Shown here piece after piece: positions 45,424 to 56,471 of a DNA stretch of 64,000 nt (its first letter is position 1; each line of letters starts with the position of its first letter). This stretch comes from Mycolicibacterium cosmeticum (GTDB lineage Bacteria; Actinomycetota; Actinomycetes; Mycobacteriales; Mycobacteriaceae), in contig JACPVS010000006.1 in assembly GCA_016197365.1 (NCBI GenBank), positions 704,954 through 768,953 of the forward strand. Direction: 5' to 3'. The notes under the pieces are model-generated. The model was not told where the DNA came from. It saw only the letters and a list, made by a program, of their open reading frames with translations, and made no database searches. Both the position numbers and the translations under genes were made by a program.

Positions 45424-46626
45424 TCAGCCGCCGGCCTGCGGTAGCTCATCGGCCGCGATCTCGCACGGCGTGCGGGGCGGCGCAGCGACATGCTCAGGTG
45501 GCACCGCTTCAGCTGTCGGCGCGGCGGCAACCGGGTCGGGCACCGGCGTGGGCATGGGGACGGGCGGGTCAGCCTCAGGCTCAACAACTTCCGCCACCTC
45601 GTCGACGTGTGCGGGCGGCTCGTCATCTGCTGGCTCCGGCTTGTCCTCGTCATCGGCGTCATCGGGGTCGTCCTCGTCGGGGTCCTCCTCGTCGTCGGGA
45701 TCGTCGTCGCTGTCCTCGTCCACCTCGGCCTCGCCGGGATCCTCTCCCAGGTCGAGCGGAGAGTCGCCCGATGTGCCAGGTCCCGAGTCCAGCAGACCGC
45801 CGATCAGGTCGGCGAGTTGCGTCCCCGCACCTGTCAAACCCGTTCCCAGCGAAGGCATCCCGGAACTCAACCCGCCACCCGGCAGCGCGCCCGAGAACGG
45901 ATCCGCAGGCGGCGCCGCGGCGGGGGCGGACATGAACGGATCCGGCGCAGCCGCACCGCCGCCGATGGCGGGCGCCCCGAAGGCCGGCGGTTCGGCCGAG
46001 ATACCGGCTGCGGCGGTGTCGTACGCGTCCCGTACCGACCGCTTCGTCGAGTCCATGACGTCCGCCCAGTCCGAGCCGATCGCAACCGTCACGAACGGAT
46101 TGACCTTGCCGTCGACGATCTCGCTGGCGGTGTCCTGCGCACCCACGCCGCCCGCCACAGCCCGCGCCGCCGGCCACCACTGTTCGCGTTCGGCCCGATC
46201 CTCGATGTCCTGCACCGCGGCGACCTTGCCACTCACCAATTGCCATAAGGTGTCCCGCAATTCGGCGAGGGTGTCGGCCGCGCGGTGCAGCGCAGCTTCC
46301 GTCGACCCTGATGCTCGCGCGTGCTGCGCGACGGCGTCCGCCGCGACGTCCGCCCCCGGCCCCTGCCACGCTCCGACGAGCAGCGCCCTGGCTTCCTCCT
46401 GCAGCCGCGCGGCCTCCTGCACGGTGCCCAGCGCAGCTTCGACGGCCGCACAGTCGGCGTCCAGAGCCCCGAGGTCCATGCCGTCCTCGGCGGCGTAGGC
46501 GTCGTGCAACTGCGCCGGATCCGTTCCGGTGCGGCCCAGTGCGCGGCAGGCCGCCACGTAGTCGGACAGCACGTCGACGGCGGGCACGCCCCTGGCGAGC
46601 GCACCGTCGACGTCGTAGCCGGTCAT
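45424..46626 (-). CDS. Ala/Pro-rich protein with WXG100-like N-terminal half (Rv3439c position)
   Basis: A 400-residue protein. The N-terminal 200 residues are helical, with a WxG-like turn in LLVGAWQGPGADVAADAV. The C-terminal half is Pro/Ala/Gly-rich and then extremely acidic (EDPGEAEVDEDSDDD and following), ending in a Pro-rich tail. No signal peptide is present, which fits possible type VII secretion. It corresponds to Rv3439c, a conserved protein of unknown role. Its start overlaps the stop of the small 46623 gene in an ATGA, so the pair is coupled in the way ESX substrate pairs often are. Confidence 0.77.
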   Translation of the reverse strand: MTGYDVDGALARGVPAVDVLSDYVAACRALGRTGTDPAQLHDAYAAEDGMDLGALDADCAAVEAALGTVQEAARLQEEARALLVGAWQGPGADVAADAVAQHARASGSTEAALHRAADTLAELRDTLWQLVSGKVAAVQDIEDRAEREQWWPAARAVAGGVGAQDTASEIVDGKVNPFVTVAIGSDWADVMDSTKRSVRDAYDTAAAGISAEPPAFGAPAIGGGAAAPDPFMSAPAAAPPADPFSGALPGGGLSSGMPSLGTGLTGAGTQLADLIGGLLDSGPGTSGDSPLDLGEDPGEAEVDEDSDDDPDDEEDPDEDDPDDADDEDKPEPADDEPPAHVDEVAEVVEPEADPPVPMPTPVPDPVAAAPTAEAVPPEHVAAPPRTPCEIAADELPQAGG

Positions 46627-46928
46627 CCGAGGCGGCGGGCCGCGCGCCCGTCGGCGTCGGCGTAGTTCTGCGCGGACGACCGCAGCAACGTGGCGATCTC
46701 ACGCGCGGTGCGCGACCAGTCGGCCAACCTCGAGCACGTTCGCTCGACCGCTTGGCGGACGGCATCGCCGGAGTCGGCGTAGGAGCGGCCGGCCCGTGTC
46801 CCGTCGAAGTTCAGCCGGGCCAGGTGCGAGCGCAGCGCGGTGTCGAGCAGGTCGGCGGCGGTGTCATAGCGGTGCGCGGCGGCCAACACCACACCGGTGT
46901 CGATGTGCGTGGCAGTGAGGTGTCCCAT
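46623..46928 (-). CDS. Small EspC/WXG100-like protein (Rv3440c position)
   Basis: A 101-residue helical protein starting MGHLTATHIDTG (46928); the frame extends to 46952 but the first eight residues are unlikely. The two predicted helices (TGVVLAAAHRYDTAADLLDTAL and GDAVRQAVERTCSRLADWSRTAREI) resemble EspC-type ESX-associated proteins, though there is no clear WxG. It corresponds to Rv3440c. It overlaps the next gene by four bases and lies 52 bases upstream of the glmM stop on the same strand. Confidence 0.68.
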   Translation of the reverse strand: MGHLTATHIDTGVVLAAAHRYDTAADLLDTALRSHLARLNFDGTRAGRSYADSGDAVRQAVERTCSRLADWSRTAREIATLLRSSAQNYADADGRAARRLG

Positions 46929-46979
46929 GCATGGATAGGACGCGGCGGGCACCCGTTCGGTTCCCTCCGGCGCTGAAGA

Positions 46980-48314
46980 CTATTGGTGTCCACTCACCGA
47001 TTCGGCGACCCGGACCGCCAGTTGACGGGCGGTGTCCTCGTCGGCGGCTTCCACCATGACCCGGACCACCTGTTCGGTTCCCGAGGGGCGCAACAGGATT
47101 CGTCCCGTGTCACCGAGTTCCGCCTCGGCCTCTGCCACCGCGGACTGGACAGCGGGCGCCTGCGCCACGGTGGTCTTGTCGGCCACCTCGACGTTGATCA
47201 GCACCTGCGGAAGCACCTGCATCGGGGCGGTGAGTTCGGCGAGCGAGGTTCGCGTCTGGGCCATCCGCGACATCAGCCGCAGCCCGGTGACGATCCCGTC
47301 GCCGGTGGTACCGAACGCCGGGAGCACGATGTGGCCGGACTGCTCACCGCCCAGGGAGAACTCGCCGTCGCGCAGCTCTTCGAGCACGTAGCGGTCACCG
47401 ACCGCGGTGGTGCGCACCTCGATGCCGGCCGCACGCATCGCCAGGTGCAGGCCCAGATTGCTCATGACCGTCGTCACCAGGGTGTTCGAGGCCAATTCGC
47501 CGGCGTCGCGCATGGCCAGCGCCATCAGCACCATGATCGCGTCACCGTCGATGATCTGACCGTTGGCGTCGACGGCCAGGCAGCGATCGGCGTCCCCGTC
47601 ATGGGCCAGCCCCAGATCGGCACCATGGGTGAGCACCGCCTGCTGCAACGTCTGCATATGGGTCGACCCGCACTGGTCGTTGATGTTGAGGCCGTTGGGC
47701 TCGGCATGCAGGGCGATCACGGTGGCGCCCGCGGCGCGGTACGCGCGGGGCGCGGCCTCGAACGCCGCGCCGTTGGCGCAGTCGACAACCACGGTCAGCC
47801 CGTCCAGCGGGGTGGTGACGGCCTTGTGCACATGGCGCAGGTAGCGCTCCAGCGCGTCGTCGGCATCGATCACCCGGCCGATCCCGGCACCCAGCGGACG
47901 GCTGCCCGGACCGGCGTTGACCAGTTCTTCGATGCGGTCCTCGGTGGCGTCGTCGAGCTTGTGCCCGCCCGGTCCGAAGATCTTGATGCCGTTGTCGGGC
48001 ATCGCATTGTGTGAGGCCGAGATCATCACACCGAAGTCGGCGTCGTAGGCGTTGGTCAGATAGGCCACCGCAGGGGTGGGCAGGACGCCGACCCGCAGCG
48101 CATCGACGCCCTCAGCGGTGAGTCCCGCGATGACGGCGGCTTCCAGCATCTCGCCGCTGGCCCGCGGATCCCGTCCGACGACCGCGACCCTGCGCCGGGT
48201 GCCGGTGACATTGCCGAGCCGGGCCGTCGCCGACCCCAGCGCCATCGCCAGTTCCGCCGTCAGCTCACGATTGGCGACACCACGCACACCGTCGGTCCCG
48301 AAAAGTCGGCGCAT
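46980..48314 (-). CDS. glmM: Phosphoglucosamine mutase
   Basis: Converts glucosamine-6-phosphate to glucosamine-1-phosphate for cell wall synthesis, the step after GlmS. The 444-residue protein begins [19 protein letters not shown]. The phosphoserine loop is [16 protein letters not shown] (Ser near residue 102). The metal loop is [12 protein letters not shown], the sugar-binding loop contains GGEQSGHIV, and the C-terminal phosphate-binding loop is [22 protein letters not shown] lies upstream of the ATG at 48314. It corresponds to Rv3441c (mrsA). Confidence 0.96.
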   Translation of the reverse strand: MRRLFGTDGVRGVANRELTAELAMALGSATARLGNVTGTRRRVAVVGRDPRASGEMLEAAVIAGLTAEGVDALRVGVLPTPAVAYLTNAYDADFGVMISASHNAMPDNGIKIFGPGGHKLDDATEDRIEELVNAGPGSRPLGAGIGRVIDADDALERYLRHVHKAVTTPLDGLTVVVDCANGAAFEAAPRAYRAAGATVIALHAEPNGLNINDQCGSTHMQTLQQAVLTHGADLGLAHDGDADRCLAVDANGQIIDGDAIMVLMALAMRDAGELASNTLVTTVMSNLGLHLAMRAAGIEVRTTAVGDRYVLEELRDGEFSLGGEQSGHIVLPAFGTTGDGIVTGLRLMSRMAQTRTSLAELTAPMQVLPQVLINVEVADKTTVAQAPAVQSAVAEAEAELGDTGRILLRPSGTEQVVRVMVEAADEDTARQLAVRVAESVSGHQ

Positions 48315-48368
48315 CTTCGTCTGGTCCTCCTCCGGTGCGGCCCCGCACACTCTCCATGAAATGCCGAA

Positions 48369-48400
48369 GGCGGGCGTGTCCATAGTGCGACACGCCCGCC
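48369..48400 (-). terminator. Hairpin after rpsI
   Basis: A 12-bp perfect stem (GGCGGGCGTGTC at 48369-48380 with 48389-48400) has an eight-base loop. It lies between the rpsI stop and glmM, and likely terminates the rplM-rpsI transcript in part. Confidence 0.75.
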
Positions 48401-48415
48401 CACGAGCAGAAACGA

Positions 48416-48960
<545 letters not shown>

Positions 48961-48964
<4 letters not shown>

Positions 48965-49404
48965 TGGGCCACCTGCTTGATCTCGAACGGAATCGGCTGC
49001 TGCGCGGCATGCGGATGATCCGGGCCGGCGTAAACCTTCAGCTTCTTCTGAATCTGGCGGCTCAGCTTGTTGTGCGGGAGCATGCCGACGATCGCATTCT
49101 CGACGACGCGGGTCGGGTGCTTCTCCAGCAGTTCACCGATGGTGCGCTTACGCAGGCCGCCGGGGTAACCCGAGTGGCGGTAAGCGAACTTGTTGGTGAG
49201 CTTGTCGCCGCTGACGGCGATCTTCTCGGCGTTGATGATGATGACGAAGTCGCCACCATCGACATTGGGCGTGAATGTCGGCTTGTGCTTGCCACGGAGC
49301 AGCTTGGCTGCTTCCACGGCGAGCCGGCCGAGCACCACGTCTTGGGCGTCGATGACATACCACTGATGCGTGGTGTCACCCGCCTTCGGCGTGTAAGTAG
49401 GCAC
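48961..49404 (-). CDS. rplM: 50S ribosomal protein L13
   Basis: A 147-residue L13, the same length as in M. tuberculosis (Rv3443c). Signatures are [15 protein letters not shown], the [13 protein letters not shown] strand and [17 protein letters not shown]. The GTG at 49404 (VPTYTPKAG) is the correct start; the frame upstream to 49515 is leader sequence. The 175 bases upstream, to the end of the CoA-ligase gene at 49580, carry no gene and should hold the rplM promoter and leader. Confidence 0.96.
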
Positions 49405-49579
49405 AGTGCTTACCTTCTCTTCTCGGGTTGATGTTGCCGGTCTGGTGCGCGCCCGTCGGAATCCCAGCGACCGACGTTGACCTGGGAACCACCTCCCCTT
49501 GCGGGGGCGGCGCACACCAACGGAGCAGCTTACCGGGAGCTGTCACCGCAGGTCAAAACGCCCGAGCCGGATCCGCGGC

Positions 49580-51451
49580 TCAGGGCTCCAGGATCGGCCG
49601 CAACGCATGCAGTACGGCGGGGTCCTCGATGGTCGAGGGCAGCGGCTCGTCCTTGCCGTGGGCGATGCCGCGCATCGCCTTGCGCAGGATCTTGCCCGAC
49701 CGTGTCTTGGGCAGTGCCGGCACGACATCGACGAGTTTGAAGCTGGCGACCGCACCGATCTCGTTGCGCACCGACGCCACCAGTTCCTCGACGAGGTTGT
49801 CGGCTGATGCGGCGGCTTTGAGCACCACCATACCTCGCGGCACCTGGCCCTTGATCTCATCGGCAACCCCGATCACGGCGCATTCGGCGACGGAGGGATG
49901 CGCGGCCAGCACCGCCTCGATGGCGCCCGTCGAGAACCGGTGCCCGGCAACGTTGATCACGTCATCGATGCGGCCCATGACGAACAGGTAGCCGTCCTCA
50001 TCGAGGTAGCCGCCGTCGCCGGTGAGGTAGTAGCCCGGGTGTTCGCACAGGTAGGAGGCCTCATAGCGGGCATCGTCGCCCCACAGGGTGGGCAGGGTGC
50101 CGGGCGGCAGCGGGGTGCGAATACACACCGCACCTTCCTCCCCCGGCCCGCACGGCACCCCGTCGGCGGTGAGGATCTGTACGTCGTAGCCGGGCATCGG
50201 CACCGTCGGCGAACCCGCCTTGAACGGCAGGCGCTCCACCCCGACGGGGTTGGCGGCGATCGCCCAGCCCGTCTCGGTCTGCCACCAGTGGTCCACCACG
50301 GGAATGCGGAGCTTCTGCACCGCCCAGTGATAGGTGTCGGGGTCCAGCCGTTCGCCGGCCAGAAACAGGTGCGCCAGTGAGGACAGGTCGTGGCGCGCCA
50401 GGTGGGTGCCGTCGGGATCCTCTTTACGGATCGCACGGATCGCCGTCGGCGCGGTGAACAGCACCTTCACCCGGTGCTCGGCGATCACCCGCCAGAACGC
50501 GCCGGGGTCCGGGGTACCGACCGGCTTGCCTTCGTAGAGCACGGTGGTGGCACCGACCAGCAGCGGCGCGTAGACGATGTAGGAATGCCCGACGACCCAG
50601 CCGACGTCGGAGGCCGCCCAGAACACCTCTCCGGGCCCCACGTCGTAGATGTGGCGCATGCTCCACGTCAGGGCCACCGCATGGCCGCCGTTGTCACGCA
50701 CCACGCCCTTGGGATTTCCGGTGGTGCCGGACGTATAGAGCACATACAGCGGGTCGGTGGCCGCCACCGGGACGGCGTCGTGCGGCTTGGCGGTGAACAT
50801 CGCCTCGTGCCAGTCCACATCGCGGCCGGCCACCAGCTCGCACGGTGACTGCTCCCGCTGCACGATGACGCAGTGCGCGGGCGGATGCGCCGAAGCCTCG
50901 AGCGCGGCATCCAGCATCGGCTTGTAGTCGACGGTGCGGGACGGTTCGATTCCGCACGACGCGGACACGATCACGGTGGGGTGGGCGTCGTCGATGCGCG
51001 CGGCCAGCTCGTGGGCGGCGAACCCGCCGAACACCACCGAGTGCACCGCTCCGATGCGGGCGCAGGCCAGCATCGCGATGACCGCTTCGGGGATCATCGG
51101 CATGTAGATGACGACGCGGTCCCCTTTGGTGACGCCGAGGCCGTTCAGCACCCCGGCGAAGCGCGCCACCTCGTCGAGCAGCTCGCGGTAGCTGAAGGTG
51201 CGGGCGCTGCCCGAGACCGGGGAGTCATAGATCAGCGCCGCCTGCTCGGCGCGCCCGCCCGCGACATGGCGGTCCAGTGCATTGACGCAGGTGTTGAGTT
51301 CCCCGTCGGAGAACCACCGGTAGAACGGCGGGTTGGCGTCGTCGAGCACCGTCTGGGGCTTGCGCGTCCACGCCACCGCGTCGGCGGCCTGCGCCCAGAA
51401 CGCCGCCGGATCCTTGATGCTGGCCTGGTAGAGCTCTCTGTAATCGCCCAT
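49580..51451 (-). CDS. prpE: Propionyl-CoA synthetase-type acyl-CoA ligase
   Basis: A 623-residue AMP-forming ligase of the acetyl/propionyl-CoA synthetase family. The nucleotide loop is LYVLYTSGTTGNPKGVVRD, with HWWQTETGWAI, YLTGDGGYLDEDGY and the C-terminal catalytic Lys in PKTRSGKILRK, the lysine that is acetylated in regulation. VVFGGFAAHELAARIDD is typical of PrpE. The ATG at 51451 has GGAGGTGTG upstream. It is the last gene of the diol dehydratase operon and would activate the propionate or 3-hydroxypropionate that arises from aldehyde oxidation. Confidence 0.88.
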   Translation of the reverse strand: MGDYRELYQASIKDPAAFWAQAADAVAWTRKPQTVLDDANPPFYRWFSDGELNTCVNALDRHVAGGRAEQAALIYDSPVSGSARTFSYRELLDEVARFAGVLNGLGVTKGDRVVIYMPMIPEAVIAMLACARIGAVHSVVFGGFAAHELAARIDDAHPTVIVSASCGIEPSRTVDYKPMLDAALEASAHPPAHCVIVQREQSPCELVAGRDVDWHEAMFTAKPHDAVPVAATDPLYVLYTSGTTGNPKGVVRDNGGHAVALTWSMRHIYDVGPGEVFWAASDVGWVVGHSYIVYAPLLVGATTVLYEGKPVGTPDPGAFWRVIAEHRVKVLFTAPTAIRAIRKEDPDGTHLARHDLSSLAHLFLAGERLDPDTYHWAVQKLRIPVVDHWWQTETGWAIAANPVGVERLPFKAGSPTVPMPGYDVQILTADGVPCGPGEEGAVCIRTPLPPGTLPTLWGDDARYEASYLCEHPGYYLTGDGGYLDEDGYLFVMGRIDDVINVAGHRFSTGAIEAVLAAHPSVAECAVIGVADEIKGQVPRGMVVLKAAASADNLVEELVASVRNEIGAVASFKLVDVVPALPKTRSGKILRKAMRGIAHGKDEPLPSTIEDPAVLHALRPILEP

Positions 51452-51482
51452 GACGGGGCACACCTCCATTTGTTTCCGGGTC

Positions 51483-51926
51483 CTATGCGCGCCGACGGCC
51501 GGCCAGGCAGAGCGTGGTGACGCCTGGGGCATCGGTGAGATTCGATTGGGCGAGCTCGATCATGCTGCGCCAGAAGATGTTCCGCTCCAGCGACACCTGT
51601 CCCACCACCGCTTCGCGCCACTGGGCGACAAACGGAGCGAAGGACGTGTTCTCGTCGAGCAGTTCCACGGTGACCGCCACCAGGGAACGGCCCGCGGGTT
51701 CGTCGTGCGCCATGGCCCGCCACATCCGCGTGGCGGTGCGCAGCCGACGACGATGTTCGACCAGCGCGGACAGCAACCACCGGATGGCGCGCCGTTCCTC
51801 GTCGCCGATCCATGCGGCGTCACCGCAACTCTTGAGGAACGCCTGCTGGGCTTTGGTGGTGTCGTTGAGTTCGTCGAGCACGCGGATGGCCTCGGCCTTG
51901 ATGAGGCCGCCTTCGCCGGTGGTCAC
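51483..51926 (-). CDS. Unknown protein of the diol dehydratase operon
   Basis: A 147-residue soluble, predicted helical protein starting GTG (MTTGEGGLIKAEAIRVLDELNDTTKAQQAFLKSC). No recognised domain, signal or membrane segment was found. Trp and Arg are frequent (RRAIRWLL, RTATRMWRAMAHDEPAG, RNIFWRSMIELA). It overlaps the reactivase small subunit by four bases and lies 31 bases before prpE, so it belongs to the operon. It may be an accessory or activity-controlling protein of the dehydratase, but nothing in the sequence shows how. Confidence 0.65.
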   Translation of the reverse strand: MTTGEGGLIKAEAIRVLDELNDTTKAQQAFLKSCGDAAWIGDEERRAIRWLLSALVEHRRRLRTATRMWRAMAHDEPAGRSLVAVTVELLDENTSFAPFVAQWREAVVGQVSLERNIFWRSMIELAQSNLTDAPGVTTLCLAGRRRA

Positions 51927-52270
51927 GGACCGACCAGAAGCAGAGGGATACCGACGACGATGCGGGCCGCGTTGTGGCCGAGGGTGCGGGCCGACCCGGA
52001 TCCACCGAACAGACCGTCGATCGGTCCGCCCAATTTCTCGTGCTGCACGCTCACCACGCCCGCAGCGTCGATCCCGATCCCGACCCCCAGGGACGAGCCG
52101 ACGGCCGCCACCCGGGCCAGAGAGTGCGCATCACCGTCGTCGACCTGCCGTTCGAGGATGGCCGGTACGCCTTCCTCCTCGACGCCTGCGAGTACCTCTT
52201 GCTCGACATGTACTGCGCCACAACTGATCACGAGAATCGCCGGCGGAACCGGCTGTCCACCTTCACGCAT
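51923..52270 (-). CDS. Diol dehydratase reactivase, small subunit
   Basis: A 115-residue protein like DdrB/PduH. PPAILVISCGAVHVEQEVLAGVEEEGVPA at the start and SLGVGIGIDAAGVVSVQHEKL are typical of this subunit, which has a fold related to the dehydratase medium subunit and helps swap damaged cobalamin. The start at MREGGQPVP overlaps the large-subunit stop by eight bases. A longer frame to 52390 lies inside the large-subunit gene. Confidence 0.86.
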   Translation of the reverse strand: MREGGQPVPPAILVISCGAVHVEQEVLAGVEEEGVPAILERQVDDGDAHSLARVAAVGSSLGVGIGIDAAGVVSVQHEKLGGPIDGLFGGSGSARTLGHNAARIVVGIPLLLVGP

Positions 52271-54152
52271 GGGCGCCGACGCCTGACGCAGCGTAGGACG
52301 CCACCAGACCGGAGGCCACCGCATTCCGCGGGCCCTCGGTGCCGCGGACATTGCCGGTCCCACAGACGATCCCGTAAGGCGCGACGGCATCGGCGATCAA
52401 CTGCGGGATCTCGAAGTCGAGGGCACATCCGCCGAGCAACACCACGAAACCGATCTGGCGCAGGTCACCGTCCGGCGCGATACCGCGCAGCGCCCGTAGG
52501 GCGTTCACCACGAACACCCGCTCCTTGGCGGTGCGACGCACACTGCGGATCCGCTCCAGGGAATGTCTTGTCGGGATCGGGCTCATCCCGGTGTCACCGA
52601 GGGTCACCACCCGCGCGAAGGCGGTTGCCGGTAGCGCTGTCTCGAAGAATTGGACGGTGCCGTTCTCCAACCGGACATGGAAGAAACTTTCGGCCTTGCC
52701 CAGCGGGCACCGTTTGATCTCCTCGGCCAGTTCCAGGTTCTCCAGGCCCAGTTCGGCGTCGATCAGCTTGGTCACCAGGTCCCCGGCCCCGGCCAGGTGT
52801 GTCGCCTCGGTATGACCGTCGGCCTGGATCACCGCGGCATCCGAGGAGCCGCCGCCGAGGTCGAGAACCACCAGAGGCTTGTCGGTGCCGGGGGTGGTCA
52901 GCGCCCCCAGCACCGCCATCTCGGCTTCCACGCCGCCCACCACGACGTCCACCGCCGTCGCACCCATGGCCCGAAGGCGGACCGCCACCTCGTCGGCGAC
53001 GGCCTGCATCCCACTTTCCTTGGTGCGCACCATCGCTGCCAGCGCGACCGCGTTCTCCAGGGCGACCTCCCCCGCCACGCCGCCGCGCACCTCCTTGGGC
53101 ACCAGCGTGTCGATGGCCAGCAGGTCGCCGATGTGGACGTCGGCCAGCGCATGGTTGGACAGGTCGGCCATGCTCTGCCGGACGTTGGCGATCATGCCGC
53201 CGGAGTTGGTGCCGGCCTCACCGGTGACATCGACGAGGGGGCTGACCCGCTCGACCTCCGCCATCAATTCCGCTGCGCCCCTGGATACGTCGATGGTCGT
53301 GCTCTTCTTCGCGCCGTTCAGGCTCAGCGCGCCGGCCGGGATGGTCCGGTCCGCGACATCGCCCGACGGGGTGCGCACCACCACCGCCGAACGGTTACCG
53401 GTCAGTGCCCGCGCAACCGGCGACACCACCTTGGTCTGTTCCGCGTCGAGGCCGAAAATGGTTGCCAGACCATAGGCATTCGACAGCGTCCGGATGGACT
53501 GGCCGGGGGCGGCCACCTCGACCGCGGCGATCATGCCGCGCGGAACCGCCTCGATGCGCGACACCTCGTCGATGATCGGAATCTTGGTATCCACCCGGTT
53601 GGCCACCAGCACCGCATCGTCGTTGCGCAGGATGGCCCCGGTGATCTCGACCCCGCGGTGCGCCGCCGCATTGATGGTGGCGGCGGCCGCGTCGAAGTCG
53701 ACCTCGGCCGGCACCACGACAATCACCGGTGCGCCGGGGGCCCTTTCGGCCAGGTCGGCGAAATCGATGATGGTGCCGACGCCCAGTCCGCGCCCACCGG
53801 GTGTCCGGGGATCGTGGCCGATCATCGTCGACTCGGTGATGATCGTCTCGGTGATGGTCTCCATCGCCAGGCCGCTGATCACCGGTGTCGCCTCGTTGAG
53901 CAGCACCACCTCGAGGTCGGCGATGGCTACGCCGGCGTGCTGCAGCGACCAGACCACCGCCTTGGCAACACCTTCGACGTTCTTGACGGTGCCCTTGATA
54001 CCCGTGGTCCGGGTCAGCGCCACGCCGATGAACGTGGGCGTCCCGTCGGCGTCGATCGTGGCCAGACTGGCCTCGGTGGTGGAGTTCCCGATGTCCACCC
54101 CGACGACCGTGCGTCCGGCGCTGTTGCTCCCCAAGCCCGAAACCCGTATCAA
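52263..54152 (-). CDS. Diol dehydratase reactivase, large ATPase subunit
   Basis: A 629-residue DdrA/PduG-type chaperone that uses ATP to release inactivated cobalamin from the dehydratase. The ASKHA nucleotide site shows [16 protein letters not shown] and later [16 protein letters not shown]. Family segments [12 protein letters not shown] and [28 protein letters not shown] are clear. The start overlaps the PduD-like gene by four bases. Confidence 0.92.
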   Translation of the reverse strand: MIRVSGLGSNSAGRTVVGVDIGNSTTEASLATIDADGTPTFIGVALTRTTGIKGTVKNVEGVAKAVVWSLQHAGVAIADLEVVLLNEATPVISGLAMETITETIITESTMIGHDPRTPGGRGLGVGTIIDFADLAERAPGAPVIVVVPAEVDFDAAAATINAAAHRGVEITGAILRNDDAVLVANRVDTKIPIIDEVSRIEAVPRGMIAAVEVAAPGQSIRTLSNAYGLATIFGLDAEQTKVVSPVARALTGNRSAVVVRTPSGDVADRTIPAGALSLNGAKKSTTIDVSRGAAELMAEVERVSPLVDVTGEAGTNSGGMIANVRQSMADLSNHALADVHIGDLLAIDTLVPKEVRGGVAGEVALENAVALAAMVRTKESGMQAVADEVAVRLRAMGATAVDVVVGGVEAEMAVLGALTTPGTDKPLVVLDLGGGSSDAAVIQADGHTEATHLAGAGDLVTKLIDAELGLENLELAEEIKRCPLGKAESFFHVRLENGTVQFFETALPATAFARVVTLGDTGMSPIPTRHSLERIRSVRRTAKERVFVVNALRALRGIAPDGDLRQIGFVVLLGGCALDFEIPQLIADAVAPYGIVCGTGNVRGTEGPRNAVASGLVASYAASGVGAHA

Positions 54153-54745
54153 CCCACCGCAGCGGCCGAGAACTCGGGCATGACCTCGACAGCCTTGGCG
54201 TCCTTGCGGACCAGTTCGGTTTCCTTCAGGTGCAGCAGCGCCGCCTTGGCCTGCCAGCGCGGCCGGGCCATCTGGTCGTTGAGCGTCGGCACCGGTTGCG
54301 GGGACTCACCTTTGGCGTACTGCGCGGCATTGGAGCCGATCTGCCGGTAGGTCTCCAAGGTCAGCAGGGGGCACTGCGGGAACAGCTCGAGGCTGGACAA
54401 CCGCGGCAGGTCGCGTTGGTGGATCATCGACGTCCCGCGGGACAGGATCCCGATGCCGATACCCGATCCCGACAACCGGGCCGCGGTGTGCGACATGGCG
54501 GCCAGGTCGGAAGTGTTGCGAACACGGATCACCCGCGCGCCCACCTCCTGCTCCTCGATACCGGCCAGCACCTGGCGGATCACCTCGGACAGCGGGATGT
54601 CGACGATGGTCTTGCTGAACAGGTCGCCGAACCCCGGGGAGATCGCGATGACGACCTCATCGGGCCGCGTCCCCCGGCCGGCGGGGCCGACCTCGGTGAA
54701 GGTCAGGGACCGGGCGGGGTCTGGGGAGTTGGTCGACACAGTCAT
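54149..54745 (-). CDS. pduD: Diol/glycerol dehydratase, medium subunit
   Basis: A 198-residue beta subunit. [24 protein letters not shown] is the conserved core near residue 29, and [24 protein letters not shown] follows around residue 97. The subunit contacts the cobalamin lower face. It lacks the N-terminal targeting extension that sends PduD to microcompartments, in line with the absence of shell genes. The start at MTVSTNSPD overlaps the pduC-type stop by four bases. Confidence 0.9.
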   Translation of the reverse strand: MTVSTNSPDPARSLTFTEVGPAGRGTRPDEVVIAISPGFGDLFSKTIVDIPLSEVIRQVLAGIEEQEVGARVIRVRNTSDLAAMSHTAARLSGSGIGIGILSRGTSMIHQRDLPRLSSLELFPQCPLLTLETYRQIGSNAAQYAKGESPQPVPTLNDQMARPRWQAKAALLHLKETELVRKDAKAVEVMPEFSAAAVG

Positions 54746-56460
54746 TCCACCTCTACTTCCGGGTTCGATGCGCTCGTGACGTGGCGCAGTCGCTTCATCT
54801 CTTCCCACCGTTCGCCCGACGGCCGATACCCGGTGCCGGGACCCGCGTAGTCGTTGGCGTCGTTGATCGCCGACAGCGGAGCGCCCTTGGTGAGGATCGC
54901 CGAGGTTTGCAGCAGATCACCCGACACCCGCTGGCGCAGGCTGGCCAACACGTTCTCGGCGATATCGGAGAAGCCGGTCGCCTCCAGTGCCTTAACCAGG
55001 TCCAGCCCCGTGATGTTGCGATCCATCACCTGCTGCGCACCCTTGAGGTCCTCCAGCACGTCCCGCGGGATCAGATCCTGACTTCCGTTGGCGTACACCG
55101 CCGTGTCGATCTCGTTGTCGGTGATCGGTGGCAGGTCGAGATATTTGAACACCGCCTGCAGCGCCTTGGCCGCCTTGGTGCGCGCCGCGAGGATCTCGGA
55201 TTCCTTCACGTGCCGCAGACCGCCGTCGATCTGCAGGTCACGCTGAATGGTGTTGAAGTCGTCGAAATCGTCGCTGTCGACGTTCGAGCCGGCGAACATG
55301 TTGTCGTAGTTGGGCACCGCCGAGTAGCCCGAACACACGAAGTCGGTTCCGGGCATCATCTGCGGCATCAGGCGGGCGGTGCGCCGCATCGGGGAGTGTG
55401 AGAACGACTGGTCGTTACCCGAGGCGCATTCCAGGTCCACCGACGACGCGATCAGGTTCTCGGCGGCGACGGCGCGAATACCGCCGGGCACCGCACCCGG
55501 CACGCCGATACAGGAGATCGAGCCGTTCTGCAGGCCCTGCACTCCCGCACCCTTGGTCACCAGGATGCAGCGGATCTCCAAGTACAGCATGGACTTTCCC
55601 TGCGCATTGCCCATCTGCACCTCGGATCCGGTTCCGGAGGTGAACCGCATCTTGATGCCGCGGGAGGCGTAGGCGGCGGCGAGGAACGCTTTCGACCACG
55701 GGGTGTCGTCACCGTCGACGAAGACCGGTTCGGTGCCGTACACCGAGATGGTCTCGGCGTACCCGGTGATGCCGCGCATACCGAGCTCCAGTTCGGTGGC
55801 CTCCTCCAGCGCGCACTGGGTCTGCGGTCCGGCCGCGCCGGCCTGGCTGCCGATCTGCTGGGCCATGGCGACCAACGGCGCGTACCGGACGACGCCCAAA
55901 GTCGTTTCCACTTCGGCGAATCCGCGCAGGGTCGCTTCGGCCGCCTCGCAGGCGACCTGCAACGGGTTGTCCCTGGCACTGGTGCAGTGTGCCTGGTTGG
56001 CCGGGGTGCGACGGGCGCGCATCTTCTGCATGCCCATCATGATCTCGACGATGTTGAGGTTCTTGGCCACCGCGAGAAGCTTCGCCGGGGTGAGCCCCTT
56101 GGTGACGGCGATGACCTCATCGCGAGTGACGCCCGGGTCGACGAGCATGCCGGCGATCTCGGCTGCAGGGATGGCCATCGACTGTTCGGTGGTCGCGACG
56201 TCGATCGCCTTGTCCGCGATGAACTGGTCGATGAAGTCGAAGTCGGCACGTTCGGTGCCGTCCATCTCGACGATCAGACCGTTCTCCACCCGCACACTGG
56301 GCTGCGGGTCGAAGGGGCTGTCCATCGCCACCATGCCGACCTCGGGCCACTCCTCGACGAAACCGTCCAGGTTGACCGGGCGCGCTTCCAGCGCCTGGGT
56401 GCGCAGCGACTGCCGCACATTGGTTTTCGTTGCCGTGTGATCCGGTACTACTGCGGTCAT
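54742..56460 (-). CDS. pduC: B12-dependent diol/glycerol dehydratase, large subunit
   Basis: A 572-residue TIM-barrel subunit, close to the usual 554. It catalyses radical dehydration of 1,2-propanediol to propionaldehyde or glycerol to 3-hydroxypropionaldehyde with adenosylcobalamin. Family segments include [53 protein letters not shown] and [17 protein letters not shown] sequence ([17 protein letters not shown]). Substrate preference between glycerol and propanediol cannot be read. It is second in the operon, 11 bases after the small-subunit gene. Confidence 0.94.
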   Translation of the reverse strand: MTAVVPDHTATKTNVRQSLRTQALEARPVNLDGFVEEWPEVGMVAMDSPFDPQPSVRVENGLIVEMDGTERADFDFIDQFIADKAIDVATTEQSMAIPAAEIAGMLVDPGVTRDEVIAVTKGLTPAKLLAVAKNLNIVEIMMGMQKMRARRTPANQAHCTSARDNPLQVACEAAEATLRGFAEVETTLGVVRYAPLVAMAQQIGSQAGAAGPQTQCALEEATELELGMRGITGYAETISVYGTEPVFVDGDDTPWSKAFLAAAYASRGIKMRFTSGTGSEVQMGNAQGKSMLYLEIRCILVTKGAGVQGLQNGSISCIGVPGAVPGGIRAVAAENLIASSVDLECASGNDQSFSHSPMRRTARLMPQMMPGTDFVCSGYSAVPNYDNMFAGSNVDSDDFDDFNTIQRDLQIDGGLRHVKESEILAARTKAAKALQAVFKYLDLPPITDNEIDTAVYANGSQDLIPRDVLEDLKGAQQVMDRNITGLDLVKALEATGFSDIAENVLASLRQRVSGDLLQTSAILTKGAPLSAINDANDYAGPGTGYRPSGERWEEMKRLRHVTSASNPEVEVE

Positions 56461-56471
56461 CGGTGAATCTC

